A DNA stretch of 64,000 bases from Bacillota bacterium (lineage in GTDB: Bacteria; Bacillota; Sulfobacillia; JACIYH01), in assembly GCA_030019365.1 (NCBI GenBank), contig JASEFA010000005.1, positions 91,227-155,226 on the forward strand. Reading direction: 5' to 3'. Position 1 is the first letter of the stretch, and each line of letters opens with the position of its first letter. A program made the position numbers and the translations under genes. Below, in pieces: positions 42,320 to 51,900 of the stretch. The notes under the pieces are model-generated. The model did no database searches and had not been told where the DNA came from. It saw nothing but the letters and a program-made list of their open reading frames with translations.

Positions 42320-43906
42320 ATGATGAAGAGTCGCGGCGGCAGGGTTCTGGCGTCGGCTGCGGCAGCGGTGCTGGTAGTGTCTTTGATCCTGGGAGGGTGC
42401 GCAGGGGGGCCAAAGCAGGGTGCACCGGAAGCGGAGAAGCCTGCGCGGGATACCATCGTGGTAGCCCTGGCCAGGGAAGGGGAGACCCTGGACCACATCC
42501 GCACCTCGTGGACCACCGACGCCCACTACACGGTGATGGATCGGTTGGTGGAGCGGGACTTCGACCTCAAGTACCGGCCCCACCTGGCGGAGAGCTGGAG
42601 TTCGTCCCCCGACGGGAAGGTGTGGACGTTCAAGCTGCGCAAGGATGCGAAGTTCCACGATGGCACACCTTTCAACGCGGCGGCGGTTAAGTGGTTCTTT
42701 GAAGCCCTGCTGGATCCCGAGAACGCATCGCCTTCTGCTTCGGATTACGCCTTCATCTCCCGCATCGAAACCCCGGACGAGCATACCGTGGAGTTCCACC
42801 TCAAAGATCCCTATCCCAACATTCTTTTCAAGCTCAGCACAACCTACGCGGGCATCATCAGCCCGGAGGCGTACCGGAAGTACGGTCCCAAGGGGACCAA
42901 CGAATACGGCACCAAGCAGATGGTGGGGACGGGGCTATACCGGTTCGTTGAGTGGGTACCGGGTGACCACCTGCTGGTCACGGCCAACCCGGATTACCAG
43001 TGGGGACCGGAGTTCGTGCAGAATAAGGGTCCCGCTCCTATCAAGAACATCAAGTACCGCATCATACCTGATGCGGCCACCCGTCTCATGGAGTTTGAGG
43101 CGGGGAACGTGGATCTCCTCCTGGAAGTGGCACCCCAGGACGTCGAGCGCGTCAGCAAGCTGCCCAACGTGCAGGTCTTCCGCAAGCCGCACTTCGGCCT
43201 GGGTTACCTGGCGTTCGCCACCGACAAGAAGCCGTTTAACAAGGTGAAGGTGCGGCAGGCCATTAACCTGGCCGTCGACCGCGAGGCCATCGTCAAGTCG
43301 GTGTTCTTCGGGGTGGCCTCCCCCGCCTATGGCTACCTGCCACCCCTGTTGCCCGAGTACGTGGAGGACCAGCAGGCCCACCGGTACGACCCGGAAGAGG
43401 CCAAGAAGCTGCTGGCGGAAGCAGGGTATCCCCAGGGGTTCAAGTGCAACCTGGCCACCCTGAACAAGACGGAGCATGTGCGTGTGGCGGAAGCGGTGCA
43501 GGCAGCCCTGGCCAGGATCGGCATCCAGACCGAGATAACCCAGTATGACAACGCCAGCTACGCGGCCTTCCTCAAGGAAGGTAAGCAGGAGCTCTTCATC
43601 AGGGAGTACTCCTGGTCCAGCGCGGACATCCTGCAGTGGTTCCTGTACGGCTCCCAGTTCCCCTACCCAAATCACTCCCGATGGGTGGACAAGAAGACGG
43701 ACCAGTTGATCGACGCTGCCGAGTACGCCCCCAACATGGAAGCAAGGGAGCAGGGTTACAAGGTCCTGCAGGAGTACCTGATCAGCCAGGCGGTGTGGTG
43801 CCCGATCTGGTTCCCCGAGAAGGTGCAGGCGGTGCGCACGGACAAGGTGCAGAACTTCCGCATGCACCCGCTCTATACCATCTTCAACGATGTGACGCTC
43901 AAGTGA
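42320..43906 (+). CDS. ABC transporter substrate-binding lipoprotein, family 5 (second locus)
   Basis: 528 residues from ATG 42320 with AAGGAGGGAG upstream. Signal peptide with lipobox SLILGGC. Family 5 motifs PHLAESWSSSPDGKVWTFKL, KFHDGTPFNAAAVKWFF, GTGLYRFVEWVPGDH and RQAINLAVDREAIVKSV are clear. It is a diverged paralogue of the binding protein at 14584, so the two importers likely differ in ligand preference. First gene of the unit controlled by the divergent GntR regulator. Confidence 0.92.
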   Translation: MMKSRGGRVLASAAAAVLVVSLILGGCAGGPKQGAPEAEKPARDTIVVALAREGETLDHIRTSWTTDAHYTVMDRLVERDFDLKYRPHLAESWSSSPDGKVWTFKLRKDAKFHDGTPFNAAAVKWFFEALLDPENASPSASDYAFISRIETPDEHTVEFHLKDPYPNILFKLSTTYAGIISPEAYRKYGPKGTNEYGTKQMVGTGLYRFVEWVPGDHLLVTANPDYQWGPEFVQNKGPAPIKNIKYRIIPDAATRLMEFEAGNVDLLLEVAPQDVERVSKLPNVQVFRKPHFGLGYLAFATDKKPFNKVKVRQAINLAVDREAIVKSVFFGVASPAYGYLPPLLPEYVEDQQAHRYDPEEAKKLLAEAGYPQGFKCNLATLNKTEHVRVAEAVQAALARIGIQTEITQYDNASYAAFLKEGKQELFIREYSWSSADILQWFLYGSQFPYPNHSRWVDKKTDQLIDAAEYAPNMEAREQGYKVLQEYLISQAVWCPIWFPEKVQAVRTDKVQNFRMHPLYTIFNDVTLK

Positions 43907-43939
43907 GCCTGCGGGCATTACGGGGGGCCTGACGCGACA

Positions 43940-44860
43940 GTGTACCAGTACTTCTGGCGCCGTATCTTCCTGCTGCTCCCGGTGTTGGTGGGCGTGACGC
44001 TGGTGGTGTTCCTGCTCATGCACCTGGCGCCCGGCGATCCGGCCCTCCTCATCGCCGGGCAAAACGCTCCCCCCGAAGTGTACGAACGCATCAGGAGGTC
44101 ACTGGGCCTCGATCGCCCGCTGTACGAGCAGTACCTCCTCTTCCTGGCTCGGGTGGCCCGGGGTGACCTGGGACGTTCCCTGCTGCTCAACGAGCGGGTG
44201 GCCGACCTGGTGGGTCAGGCTCTGGCCGTCACCCTGGGCCTGGCGCTGGCCGGACTGGGGCTCTCCTACCTGATGGGGGTGCCCGTGGGCATCGTGTCGG
44301 CGGTCAGGTCCAACTCGTTCGTCGATCAGGCCAGCATGGTGGGGGCACTGGTATTCGTGTCAGTGCCCCCCTTCTGGCTGGGCCTGATCCTCATGTACGT
44401 GTTCGGGCTGCGGCTGGGGTGGTTCCCGGTCTCCGGCCACGGGTCGTTCGCCCACGACGTGCTGCCCGCGGTCACTCTGGGGCTGGGCGGGGCCGCCCTG
44501 GTGGCACGCATGACCAGGTCCGCCATGCTGGAAGTGATCAGGCAGGATTTCGTACGCACGGCCAGGTCCAAGGGGCTGGCCGAGCGGGTGGTGATATACA
44601 AGCACTCCCTGCGCAACGCGGTCATCCCCATCATCAGCCTGCTGGGCCTGCGCCTGGGGTGGACCGTGGGCGGTGCCGTCACCCTGGAAATGGTCTTCAG
44701 CCGCCCCGGGATGGGCAGGTTGCTGGTAAACTCCATCCTTTCGCGGGACTACCCGGTGGTACAGGGGGTGTTGCTCATCCTGGCGTTCAGCGTCATGCTG
44801 GGCAATCTCCTTGCTGACGTCTTGTACGCGGTGGCCGATCCCCGCATCAAGTTCAGGTAG
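43940..44860 (+). CDS. ABC transporter permease, DppB type (second locus)
   Basis: 306 residues from GTG 43940. RRIFLLLPVLVGVTLVVFLL, MHLAPGDPALLIAGQNAPPE, the EAA loop QDFVRTARSKGLAERVVIYK and the end DVLYAVADPRIKFR show an intact DppB permease. Starts 34 bases after the binding-protein gene and is followed by DppC after 12 bases. Confidence 0.92.
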   Translation: MYQYFWRRIFLLLPVLVGVTLVVFLLMHLAPGDPALLIAGQNAPPEVYERIRRSLGLDRPLYEQYLLFLARVARGDLGRSLLLNERVADLVGQALAVTLGLALAGLGLSYLMGVPVGIVSAVRSNSFVDQASMVGALVFVSVPPFWLGLILMYVFGLRLGWFPVSGHGSFAHDVLPAVTLGLGGAALVARMTRSAMLEVIRQDFVRTARSKGLAERVVIYKHSLRNAVIPIISLLGLRLGWTVGGAVTLEMVFSRPGMGRLLVNSILSRDYPVVQGVLLILAFSVMLGNLLADVLYAVADPRIKFR

Positions 44861-44872
44861 CAGGGGTACCTC

Positions 44873-45745
44873 ATGGACGAACTCACGGAAAGCAGGCTGG
44901 CAGGGGACGGGCAGCTCGGCCGGGTGTGGAAGCAGCTTCTGCGCCGCAAGGCTGCCCTGGCGGGTGCTGCCCTGGTGTTTCTCTTGCTGGTGACCGCGGC
45001 AGCAGCTCCCTGGCTGGCGCCCTCCCACTACGCCGACCAAAACCTGGACCTGGTGCTGCAGCCGCCTTCGCTGGCCCACCCGCTGGGCACGGACGACTTC
45101 GGGCGCGATGTGCTCAGCCGCATCGTGTACGGCAGCCGCATTTCCCTTTCCGTCGGTACGGTGGCCGTGGGCATCGGGGTCAGCCTCGGGCTCTTGTCGG
45201 GGGCCGCCGCCGGTTACCTGGGAGGCTGGGTCGATCACCTGGTGGTGACCCTGATCGACATCGCCTGGTCCTTCCCCACCATCCTGCTGGCCATCGCGCT
45301 GGTGGCGGTGCTGCGGCCGGGCCTGACCAGTGCCATGATTGCGCTAGGGCTGGTCACCTGGCCGTCCTACGCCCGTGTCACGCGTGGTCAGATTCTCGGC
45401 CTGCGGGAGAAGGAGTTCGCCGAGGCCGGGCGTGCCATGGGGGCCTCCTCCTGGCGCATCCTCTTCCGGCACCTGGTGCCCAATGCCCTGGCCCCCATCA
45501 TCGTGATGGCCACGCTGGGGATGGCGGACGCCATCATCGTGGAGTCCACCCTCAGCTACCTCAGCCTGGGTGCCCAGCCCCCTCTGCCCAGTTGGGGATC
45601 CATGCTCAATGCCGGCCGCACATTCATGTACCGGGCTCCCTGGCTTACCGTATTCCCGGGGCTGGCCATTCTTTTCACCGTGCTGGGCTTCAACCTTTTC
45701 GGCGACGCCCTGAGGGATGCCCTGGACCCGCGTATGAAGCAGTAG
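44873..45745 (+). CDS. ABC transporter permease, DppC type (second locus)
   Basis: 290 residues from ATG 44873. N-terminal cytoplasmic segment, then AALAGAALVFLLLVTAAAAP, the DppC signature GTDDFGRDVLSRIVYGSRIS, the EAA loop KEFAEAGRAMGASSWRILFR and the end DALRDALDPRMKQ. No ATPase gene follows; the next gene is a D-aminoacylase 25 bases downstream. Confidence 0.92.
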   Translation: MDELTESRLAGDGQLGRVWKQLLRRKAALAGAALVFLLLVTAAAAPWLAPSHYADQNLDLVLQPPSLAHPLGTDDFGRDVLSRIVYGSRISLSVGTVAVGIGVSLGLLSGAAAGYLGGWVDHLVVTLIDIAWSFPTILLAIALVAVLRPGLTSAMIALGLVTWPSYARVTRGQILGLREKEFAEAGRAMGASSWRILFRHLVPNALAPIIVMATLGMADAIIVESTLSYLSLGAQPPLPSWGSMLNAGRTFMYRAPWLTVFPGLAILFTVLGFNLFGDALRDALDPRMKQ

Positions 45746-45770
45746 ACGGGGAAGACGGGGGGACAGGCGA

Positions 45771-47408
45771 TTGTACGACATAGTCTTGCGCGGGGGCACT
45801 GTGGTGGACGGCACCGGCCGGCCCGGCCGCAGCGGTGACGTCGCCGTCAGCGGGGGTGCCATCGTGGCCGTGGGCCGGGTGGGAGGCCCCGCTCGGCGAG
45901 TGTTGCCGGTGGACGGCATGGTGGTCTGCCCGGGGTTCATCGACATCCACTCCCACTCCGACCTCAGCCTGCCCGAACTGCCCACGGCCGACAGCAAGGT
46001 GCGGCAGGGCGTGACCACGGAAGTGGTGGGCAACTGCGGCTTTACCCTGGCTCCCACCACGACCGGGCGACTGGCGGCCCTGCGTGATTACCTGAGCAAC
46101 ACCATCGCGGCCCGCGACGGCCACCTGGAGTTACCCTGGACCACGCTGGCCGGGTTCATGGATTGGCTCGCGGCGCGGGGGGTCTCCGTGAACGTGGCCA
46201 CGCTGGTGGGGCAGGGCACCCTGCGGGTGGCGGTGATGGGCTTCTCCCCGGGGCCGCCCGACGAGGCGCAACTGGACATCATGCGCCAGATGCTTTCCCG
46301 GGAACTGGCATCGGGGGCTTTCGGGATCTCCGTGGGGCTGGCCTATGTTCCCGACGCCTTCACCACCCCCGGCGAACTGGTGGCCCTGTGCCGGCTGGTG
46401 CGCGAGGCAGGCGGCATCCTGAGCGTGCATCTGCGCGATGAGGGTATTCACTGGGAGGACGCCCTCCGGGAAGTGGTCGGGGTGGTGCGGCAGACCGGGG
46501 TCTCCCTGCAGGTTTCCCACCTGAAGGCCGAGGGCCGTCGTAGCTGGGGCCGGGCGGGGGAGCGGCTGGCCTGCCTGCACAGGTTGCGGGAGGAAGGCCT
46601 GCCCGTTGACGCCGACCAGTACCCGTACACCGCCTTCGGCAGCGGCCTTCAGGATCTGATCCCGCCCTGGGTGCGGACGGAAGGCGTGGAGCACATGGCC
46701 GCACTGCTGGCCCGGCCCGAGGTACGGGAGAGAGTGAGGGCACAGACGTACGGAGCCGAGCCGGCCCCGGCGGGTTGGGAACCACCCCTCCTCGACCTGG
46801 ATTGGGCGGATATCCGCATCTCCCACGTGGGGAGTGCCAGGAACGCTCACCTGCAGGGGCTGAGCCTGGCGGAGATCGGCTCCCGGAAGGGGCAGGACCC
46901 CGCCTACGCGGTGATGGAGCTGCTGGTGGAGGAGCGGGGCCACGTGAAGATGGTGGCCCGGGCCATGCAGGAAGAGGATGTCCGTATGATCCTGGCGGAC
47001 CCGGAGGTGATGGTGGCCTCGGACGGACGGGCGGCCAGCCCCGACGGGCCCGACCCCGGCAGTCGGCCCCACCCGCGCTACTACGGCACCTTTCCCCGCG
47101 TGCTGGGGCGGTACGTCCGGGAGGAGGGCGTCCTCACCCCGGAGGCTGCCATCCGCAAGATGACCTACCTGCCGGCCCGCAAGCTGGGGTTGCCCGATCG
47201 GGGGGTGCTGGCCCCCGGCTACGCCGCCGATCTCTGCGTCTTCGACCCCCTCTGCGTGGCCGACCGCGCCACCTTCGAAGATCCCCACCGCTTTCCCGAG
47301 GGCATCTGGTATGTGCTTGTGAACGGGGTGCTGGTAGTCGAGCAAGGTGTGCACACGGGAGCGCGACCCGGCCACATCTTGCGGCGGACACCGGCCCAGC
47401 CCCATTGA
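45771..47408 (+). CDS. N-acyl-D-amino-acid deacylase (D-aminoacylase)
   Basis: 545 residues from TTG 45771, preceded by GGGGGGACAGG. Amidohydrolase with all expected metal-site motifs: CPGFIDIHSHSDLSLPE, VVGNCGFTLAP, LSVHLRDEGIHWED, LQVSHLKAEG and VMVASDGRAAS. It should hydrolyse N-acyl-D-amino acids, or act on a related cyclic or acylated D-compound. Directly downstream of the importer genes and part of the same unit, so the substrate is likely what the importer brings in. Paralogous to the genes at 12842 and 52840. Confidence 0.9.
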   Translation: MYDIVLRGGTVVDGTGRPGRSGDVAVSGGAIVAVGRVGGPARRVLPVDGMVVCPGFIDIHSHSDLSLPELPTADSKVRQGVTTEVVGNCGFTLAPTTTGRLAALRDYLSNTIAARDGHLELPWTTLAGFMDWLAARGVSVNVATLVGQGTLRVAVMGFSPGPPDEAQLDIMRQMLSRELASGAFGISVGLAYVPDAFTTPGELVALCRLVREAGGILSVHLRDEGIHWEDALREVVGVVRQTGVSLQVSHLKAEGRRSWGRAGERLACLHRLREEGLPVDADQYPYTAFGSGLQDLIPPWVRTEGVEHMAALLARPEVRERVRAQTYGAEPAPAGWEPPLLDLDWADIRISHVGSARNAHLQGLSLAEIGSRKGQDPAYAVMELLVEERGHVKMVARAMQEEDVRMILADPEVMVASDGRAASPDGPDPGSRPHPRYYGTFPRVLGRYVREEGVLTPEAAIRKMTYLPARKLGLPDRGVLAPGYAADLCVFDPLCVADRATFEDPHRFPEGIWYVLVNGVLVVEQGVHTGARPGHILRRTPAQPH

Positions 47409-47504
47409 GGCGGGATATATTCTGAGCCGGCGACGGTCACAGGCTGAACGTTGCGGTCCGCGCCGGGGGCCACGCCGCTGCCTGTCGTGCGTCAGCGGAA
47501 GGAA

Positions 47505-47534
47505 TTGCCCGCGGGCCGCAGAATATGGTATACT
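47505..47534 (+). promoter_or_regulatory. Promoter of the opine dehydrogenase / mutase operon
   Basis: TTGCCC (47505-47510), 18-base spacer, TATACT (47529-47534), about 45 bases before the opine dehydrogenase start codon and directly abutting the palindrome at 47537, so an occupied operator would block it. Confidence 0.5.
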
Positions 47535-47536
47535 GG

Positions 47537-47552
47537 TAATGACCTGTTATTA
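47537..47552. promoter_or_regulatory. Candidate GntR operator (copy 2)
   Basis: TAATGACCTGTTATTA, an imperfect palindrome two bases after the -10 element. Alignment with 42157-42172 gives TwATGACCkGTyATkA, which suggests one regulator for both transcription units. Confidence 0.5.
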
Positions 47553-47578
47553 CAGCCTTGCTGCAGGCGGGCGGAACG

Positions 47579-48982
47579 GTGACGCGGGCAGTGGTCGAAG
47601 CAGAGACGACGGCAGGGGACGGGGGCACCACCGGGAACGGAACTCGGGTGGTGGTGGCGGGGGGCGGGCATGGCGCCCACGTGGTGGTGGCCACCCTGGC
47701 GGTGCGCACGTCCCTGGAAGTGGTGTGGTACCTACCCTACCGGGATGAGGCCGAGAGGGTGCTGCGGGCCCTGCGCGCCGCGGGGCTGACCGTGGTCGCT
47801 CCCACCGGGGAATGGGCAGTGGATGCCTCACGGCTGGTGGTGACGCGCGATCCCCGTCTGGCGGCCGGAGCGGGGGCGGTCCTGCTGGTGGCTCCCGCCT
47901 TCGCCCACGAGAGTCTGCTTGAACAACTCAGTCCCTGGTTGGGCCCCGGGACGGTGGTGGCGGCGATACCGGCCCGGGGCGGGTTGGAGTACCAGGTGGG
48001 TGATCTGGCGAAGCGGGTGCCGGGGCTGGTGGTTTGCGGGTCGCAGACCCTGCCCTGGGCATGCCGTATCGAGGTTTTCGGGCAGCGGGTGCGGGTGCTG
48101 GGCGCCAAGGCGCGGGTGCTCGTGGGGTGCCGGCCCCCGAGCAGGGCGGCCGAGGTCGCCCGCCGGTTGAGTGCGTGGCTGGGGGTGAGGGTGGTCCCCG
48201 CGGGGGGGCTCACCGCCATGACCCTGGCCAACACCGGCCAGATCCTGCATCCCGGCCTCATGTACGTACATGTGAAGCGGCTTCCCCGCCGGCCCCTGGC
48301 GAGCGGGGAATTGCCGTTTTTCTACCAGGACGCGGGGGAGGAAGGAACCCGCCTGGTGGCTGCCCTGAGCGCTGAGGTAATGGCGCTGAAGGAGGCCCTG
48401 CTCCGGTACCGGGAAGGGCTCGACCTGGGTGCGGTGGTGGATATTTTTGCCTGGCTGAAGGAGGCCTACCGCGACCAGATAGAGGACGACGGCGACCTGG
48501 CGAGGGCGCTGGCCAGCAACCGGGCCTACCGGGGCATCCGCCTGCCGGTGGTGGAGGTGCCGGGAGGCTGCCGGCCCGACCTGGAATCGCGCTACCTGAC
48601 CGAGGACGTACCCTTCGGGCTGCTCGTCACCAGGGGGCTGGCGGAACTGGCAGGCGTGCCCACGCCGGTTGTGGACCGGGTGTTGGCCGAGGTGGGCGAA
48701 TGGATGGGGGTGCCCTGGCTGCGGGACGGCAGGCTGTCACCGGAGGGAGTGGCGCGCAGCCGGGCGCCCCAGCGCTACGGCATCGATACGCTGGCTCAGG
48801 CCCTGGCAGGCGAACTCGACGCCGGCTGCGGGGGCGGCGACGGACAGGCCGCCCCCTGGGCTGGGCCGGCGATGGGCGGGGCATGCAGCGGCACCACGCC
48901 CGGCCACAGCGCGTGCCGGGGGACTGAAGGCCTGGTGCGGGGCCGGAGCAGGAAGATGAGCGGGAGGCATGGGGGACCATGA
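47579..48982 (+). CDS. Opine/octopine dehydrogenase-family oxidoreductase
   Basis: 467 residues from GTG 47579. N-terminal Rossmann fold starting TRVVVAGGGHGAHVVVATLA, then the opine dehydrogenase domain with the signature NTGQILHPGLMYVHVKRLP (Asn and catalytic His) and a helical C-terminal part (YRDQIEDDGDLARALASNRA, YLTEDVPFGLLVTRGLAELA). Family members reductively couple an amino acid with a keto acid using NAD(P)H, or cleave such N-carboxyalkyl amino acids. The catabolic neighbours favour cleavage, as inference. The last 55 residues (Gly-rich, WAGPAMGGACSGTTPGHS) are not typical. Its stop overlaps the next gene's ATG (ATGA), so the two are translationally coupled. Confidence 0.8.
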   Translation: MTRAVVEAETTAGDGGTTGNGTRVVVAGGGHGAHVVVATLAVRTSLEVVWYLPYRDEAERVLRALRAAGLTVVAPTGEWAVDASRLVVTRDPRLAAGAGAVLLVAPAFAHESLLEQLSPWLGPGTVVAAIPARGGLEYQVGDLAKRVPGLVVCGSQTLPWACRIEVFGQRVRVLGAKARVLVGCRPPSRAAEVARRLSAWLGVRVVPAGGLTAMTLANTGQILHPGLMYVHVKRLPRRPLASGELPFFYQDAGEEGTRLVAALSAEVMALKEALLRYREGLDLGAVVDIFAWLKEAYRDQIEDDGDLARALASNRAYRGIRLPVVEVPGGCRPDLESRYLTEDVPFGLLVTRGLAELAGVPTPVVDRVLAEVGEWMGVPWLRDGRLSPEGVARSRAPQRYGIDTLAQALAGELDAGCGGGDGQAAPWAGPAMGGACSGTTPGHSACRGTEGLVRGRSRKMSGRHGGP

Positions 48983-51900
48983 GCGAGACTGTGCAGGCGA
49001 GCAGGAAGAGAAGGGTGATGGTGGCGGCCATCGGGGATTGCGTCCACTCCCTGGGGGTGGAGTCCTTCGCCGAGTGGATGGAGGACCTGGGACTGGGATA
49101 CGTGGCCATCAAGCTGGGTCCGGCCGTACCCGTGGCCGAGGTCATCAACAAGATCCGCGAATCGCGGCCCGAGGTGGTGGGCATCTCCATCCGGCTGGGT
49201 GACCTGCACGTGGATAAGCTGGTGGAGGAGTTCGTGGAAAAGGCGTGGGAGTACGGGCTCAACCCCGGGGCCAGCGGGATCCGCTACTGCTTCGGGGGAT
49301 TGCGCCCGGCCGCCAACCTGGTGCGGGCCATGACCGGGCGGCCCGTGCTGGAGGACCGGTTCTCCCTGCCCGAGGACCGCCACTACGACCTGGATAGAGT
49401 GGCGGAGGAGTACCGGCACCGGGAGAAGTTCCGCGACTTCTTCGCCCTCATCGTGGATGACTTCGTCACCATGGAGGAGCTGCTGGGTTTCGCCCAGGGC
49501 AAGCCCCCCCGCCGGGCCGAGGAGGAGGAGTGGTCGGACGAGCTCCTCGAACGCATCCGGCAGGTGCGGGAGCGGGAGGACCGTCCCATCCTGCGGGCCC
49601 ACATCGGTATCGCCGCCGACAGCGTGGAGCCCACCATCCGCGACGTGGAGGAGGTAGCCGAGACGGGGGCCCTGGAGATCGTCTCCCTGGGGCCCGACCA
49701 GCCCAGCCAGGCCTACCTGGCCAAGTTCATCCGCGGGGAGGAGGACCCGGAGAAGTACCTGAAGGGGCAGGGCGGGGTACCCATCCGCAGCAAGGAGGAC
49801 CTCATCCGCCTGAAGGAGGCCACCCGGCGGGGCAACTTCCCCATGATCCGCATCTACTCGGGTACCGATGAACTGCTCGAGCTGGCGCAGGTCTTCGAAG
49901 AGACGCTGCACATGCCCTTCCCCGCCGTGCCCATGTTCTTCTACAACGAGCTGGATGGCCGGGGACCCATTTCCATCCGTGACTCCTTCGACGAGCACTT
50001 CCGGGTGATGCGCTGGTGGGCTTCCCTCGACAAGCCCCTGGAGATCAACGATCCCCACCAGTGGCAGCTGCGCAACTGCTCGGACGACATGTACGTTACC
50101 GACCACGTGGTGGCGGGGGTGGTGGCCCTCAACATGGGGATACGCCACTACATCATGCAGCTCATGTTCGACCTGCCGCCCCAGATCTCCGGGCTCATGG
50201 ATCTGGCCAAGATGCAGGCGGCGTACGAACTTATCGAGCCCCTCACCCGGCACTACGACTTCCGCATCATCAAGGAGACCCGCGGCGGGCTCTCCAGCTT
50301 CCCCCCCAACCTGAACATGGCCAAGGGGCACCTGGCCGTCACCACCTGGTGGCAGATGTTCGTGGACCCCGACATCATCCACGTGGTCTCCTTCCCGGAG
50401 GCCCACCACGAGGCCAGGGCTCGCGACATCATCGAGTCCTGCGAGATCGTGAAACAGGTGGTGAAGGACTTCTACAAGGGCCAGCGTCCGGACATCCTTG
50501 CCGACCCTGCCCTGCTCGCGCGTAAGGAGGAGCTCAAGCGGGGGGCCATGTACAACATCCTGCACCTGGCCCTCATGGGGGGATATCAGGGGCCGGTCAC
50601 CGTGCAGAGCTTCCGCGAGTGGGCGGTGTCCCCCGAGGAGGCGGCCCGGCGGCCCGATCGCGAGGCGCGTGCGCGCAACTACGAGACCATGCTCCTCTCC
50701 TTGGTGGACGGGGCCAGTTACCCGGGCGGCGAGTGCGGCATGATCAGCCCCGACACTCTGGACCTGGCATTGCAGACGGGTCTCTTCCAGGCCCCCAAGC
50801 TCACCGTGCTAGATAAGCGTTACGAGATGGTGGGCAGGTGCCGGACGAAGATGGTGGACGGCTGCTGCCGCATCGACGAGTTCGACCACCGTAAGGTGAA
50901 GGACGAGATGGAGCGGGTGGACCTGGTGCGGGCCCGCTATCCCTGGTACTTCGACCGCAGCATCTCGGTGGCGGACGAGGAGTCCTACATCAGCGAGCTG
51001 CCGGAGACCATCGACGAGTCGGTGGTGCGGGCCTTCCGCGAGCGGGTGGGTATCCACCGGGTGGAGGGCAGGCGGGTGCTGGTGGTGGACTTCGGCAGCA
51101 CCTTCACCAAGATCGGCACCTTTGACACCGACCGGGAGGACTTCTGCCTGCGTTACGTGCCCACCACCCCGGAGGACCTGCGCGAGGGCCTGGCCCACGG
51201 GCTGGGCGTGCTGGGAGAGTGCCGGGAACGCGGGGACTGGGAGCCCCTGGCCCGCGTCATGGCGGATTATGACATCAAGCTCCCCTGCTCCAGCGCCAAG
51301 GGCGGGCTCAAGGTGGTCACGGTGGGCCTGGTGCGGGAAGAAAGCAGCGAGGCAGCGGAGCTGGCGGCCCTCACCGCCGGGGCCAAGCTGGTGGGGAGCT
51401 ACTCGGGCCGCCTCACCGAAGAGCTTGCGGACCGCATCTACGGCCACGACCGGCCCGAGATGATCCTGCTCGCGGGCGGGGTTGACTACGGTGGGGAGGC
51501 GGAGATCATCCTCCACAATGCCCGCCTGCTGGGCGAGGGTGCCCGCCGCGCCTCTTACGCCCGCTACGGCATCCCCGTGATCTACGCGGGCAACCAGGAC
51601 GTGGCCGCCCAGGTGGAGCGCATTTTCCGCCTGAACGGGGTAGACGTGCGCGTCACCCCCAACGTGATGCCCGAGGTGAACACCTTCCGCATCGAGGCGG
51701 TGAACGAGGCCATCCGCGACCTCTTCCAAACCGTGATCATCCGGGGCAAGGGGTTCGACGTGGTGGAGGAGTACATGAGCGCGCCCTTCCTCCCCACCCC
51801 ACGGGCCGCCTTCCTGGGCATCAACCTGCTGGCCAGGGGATACCAGGATGAGCCCGGTCTGGGCAACCTGGTGGCGCTGGACATCGGGGGCGCCACCACG

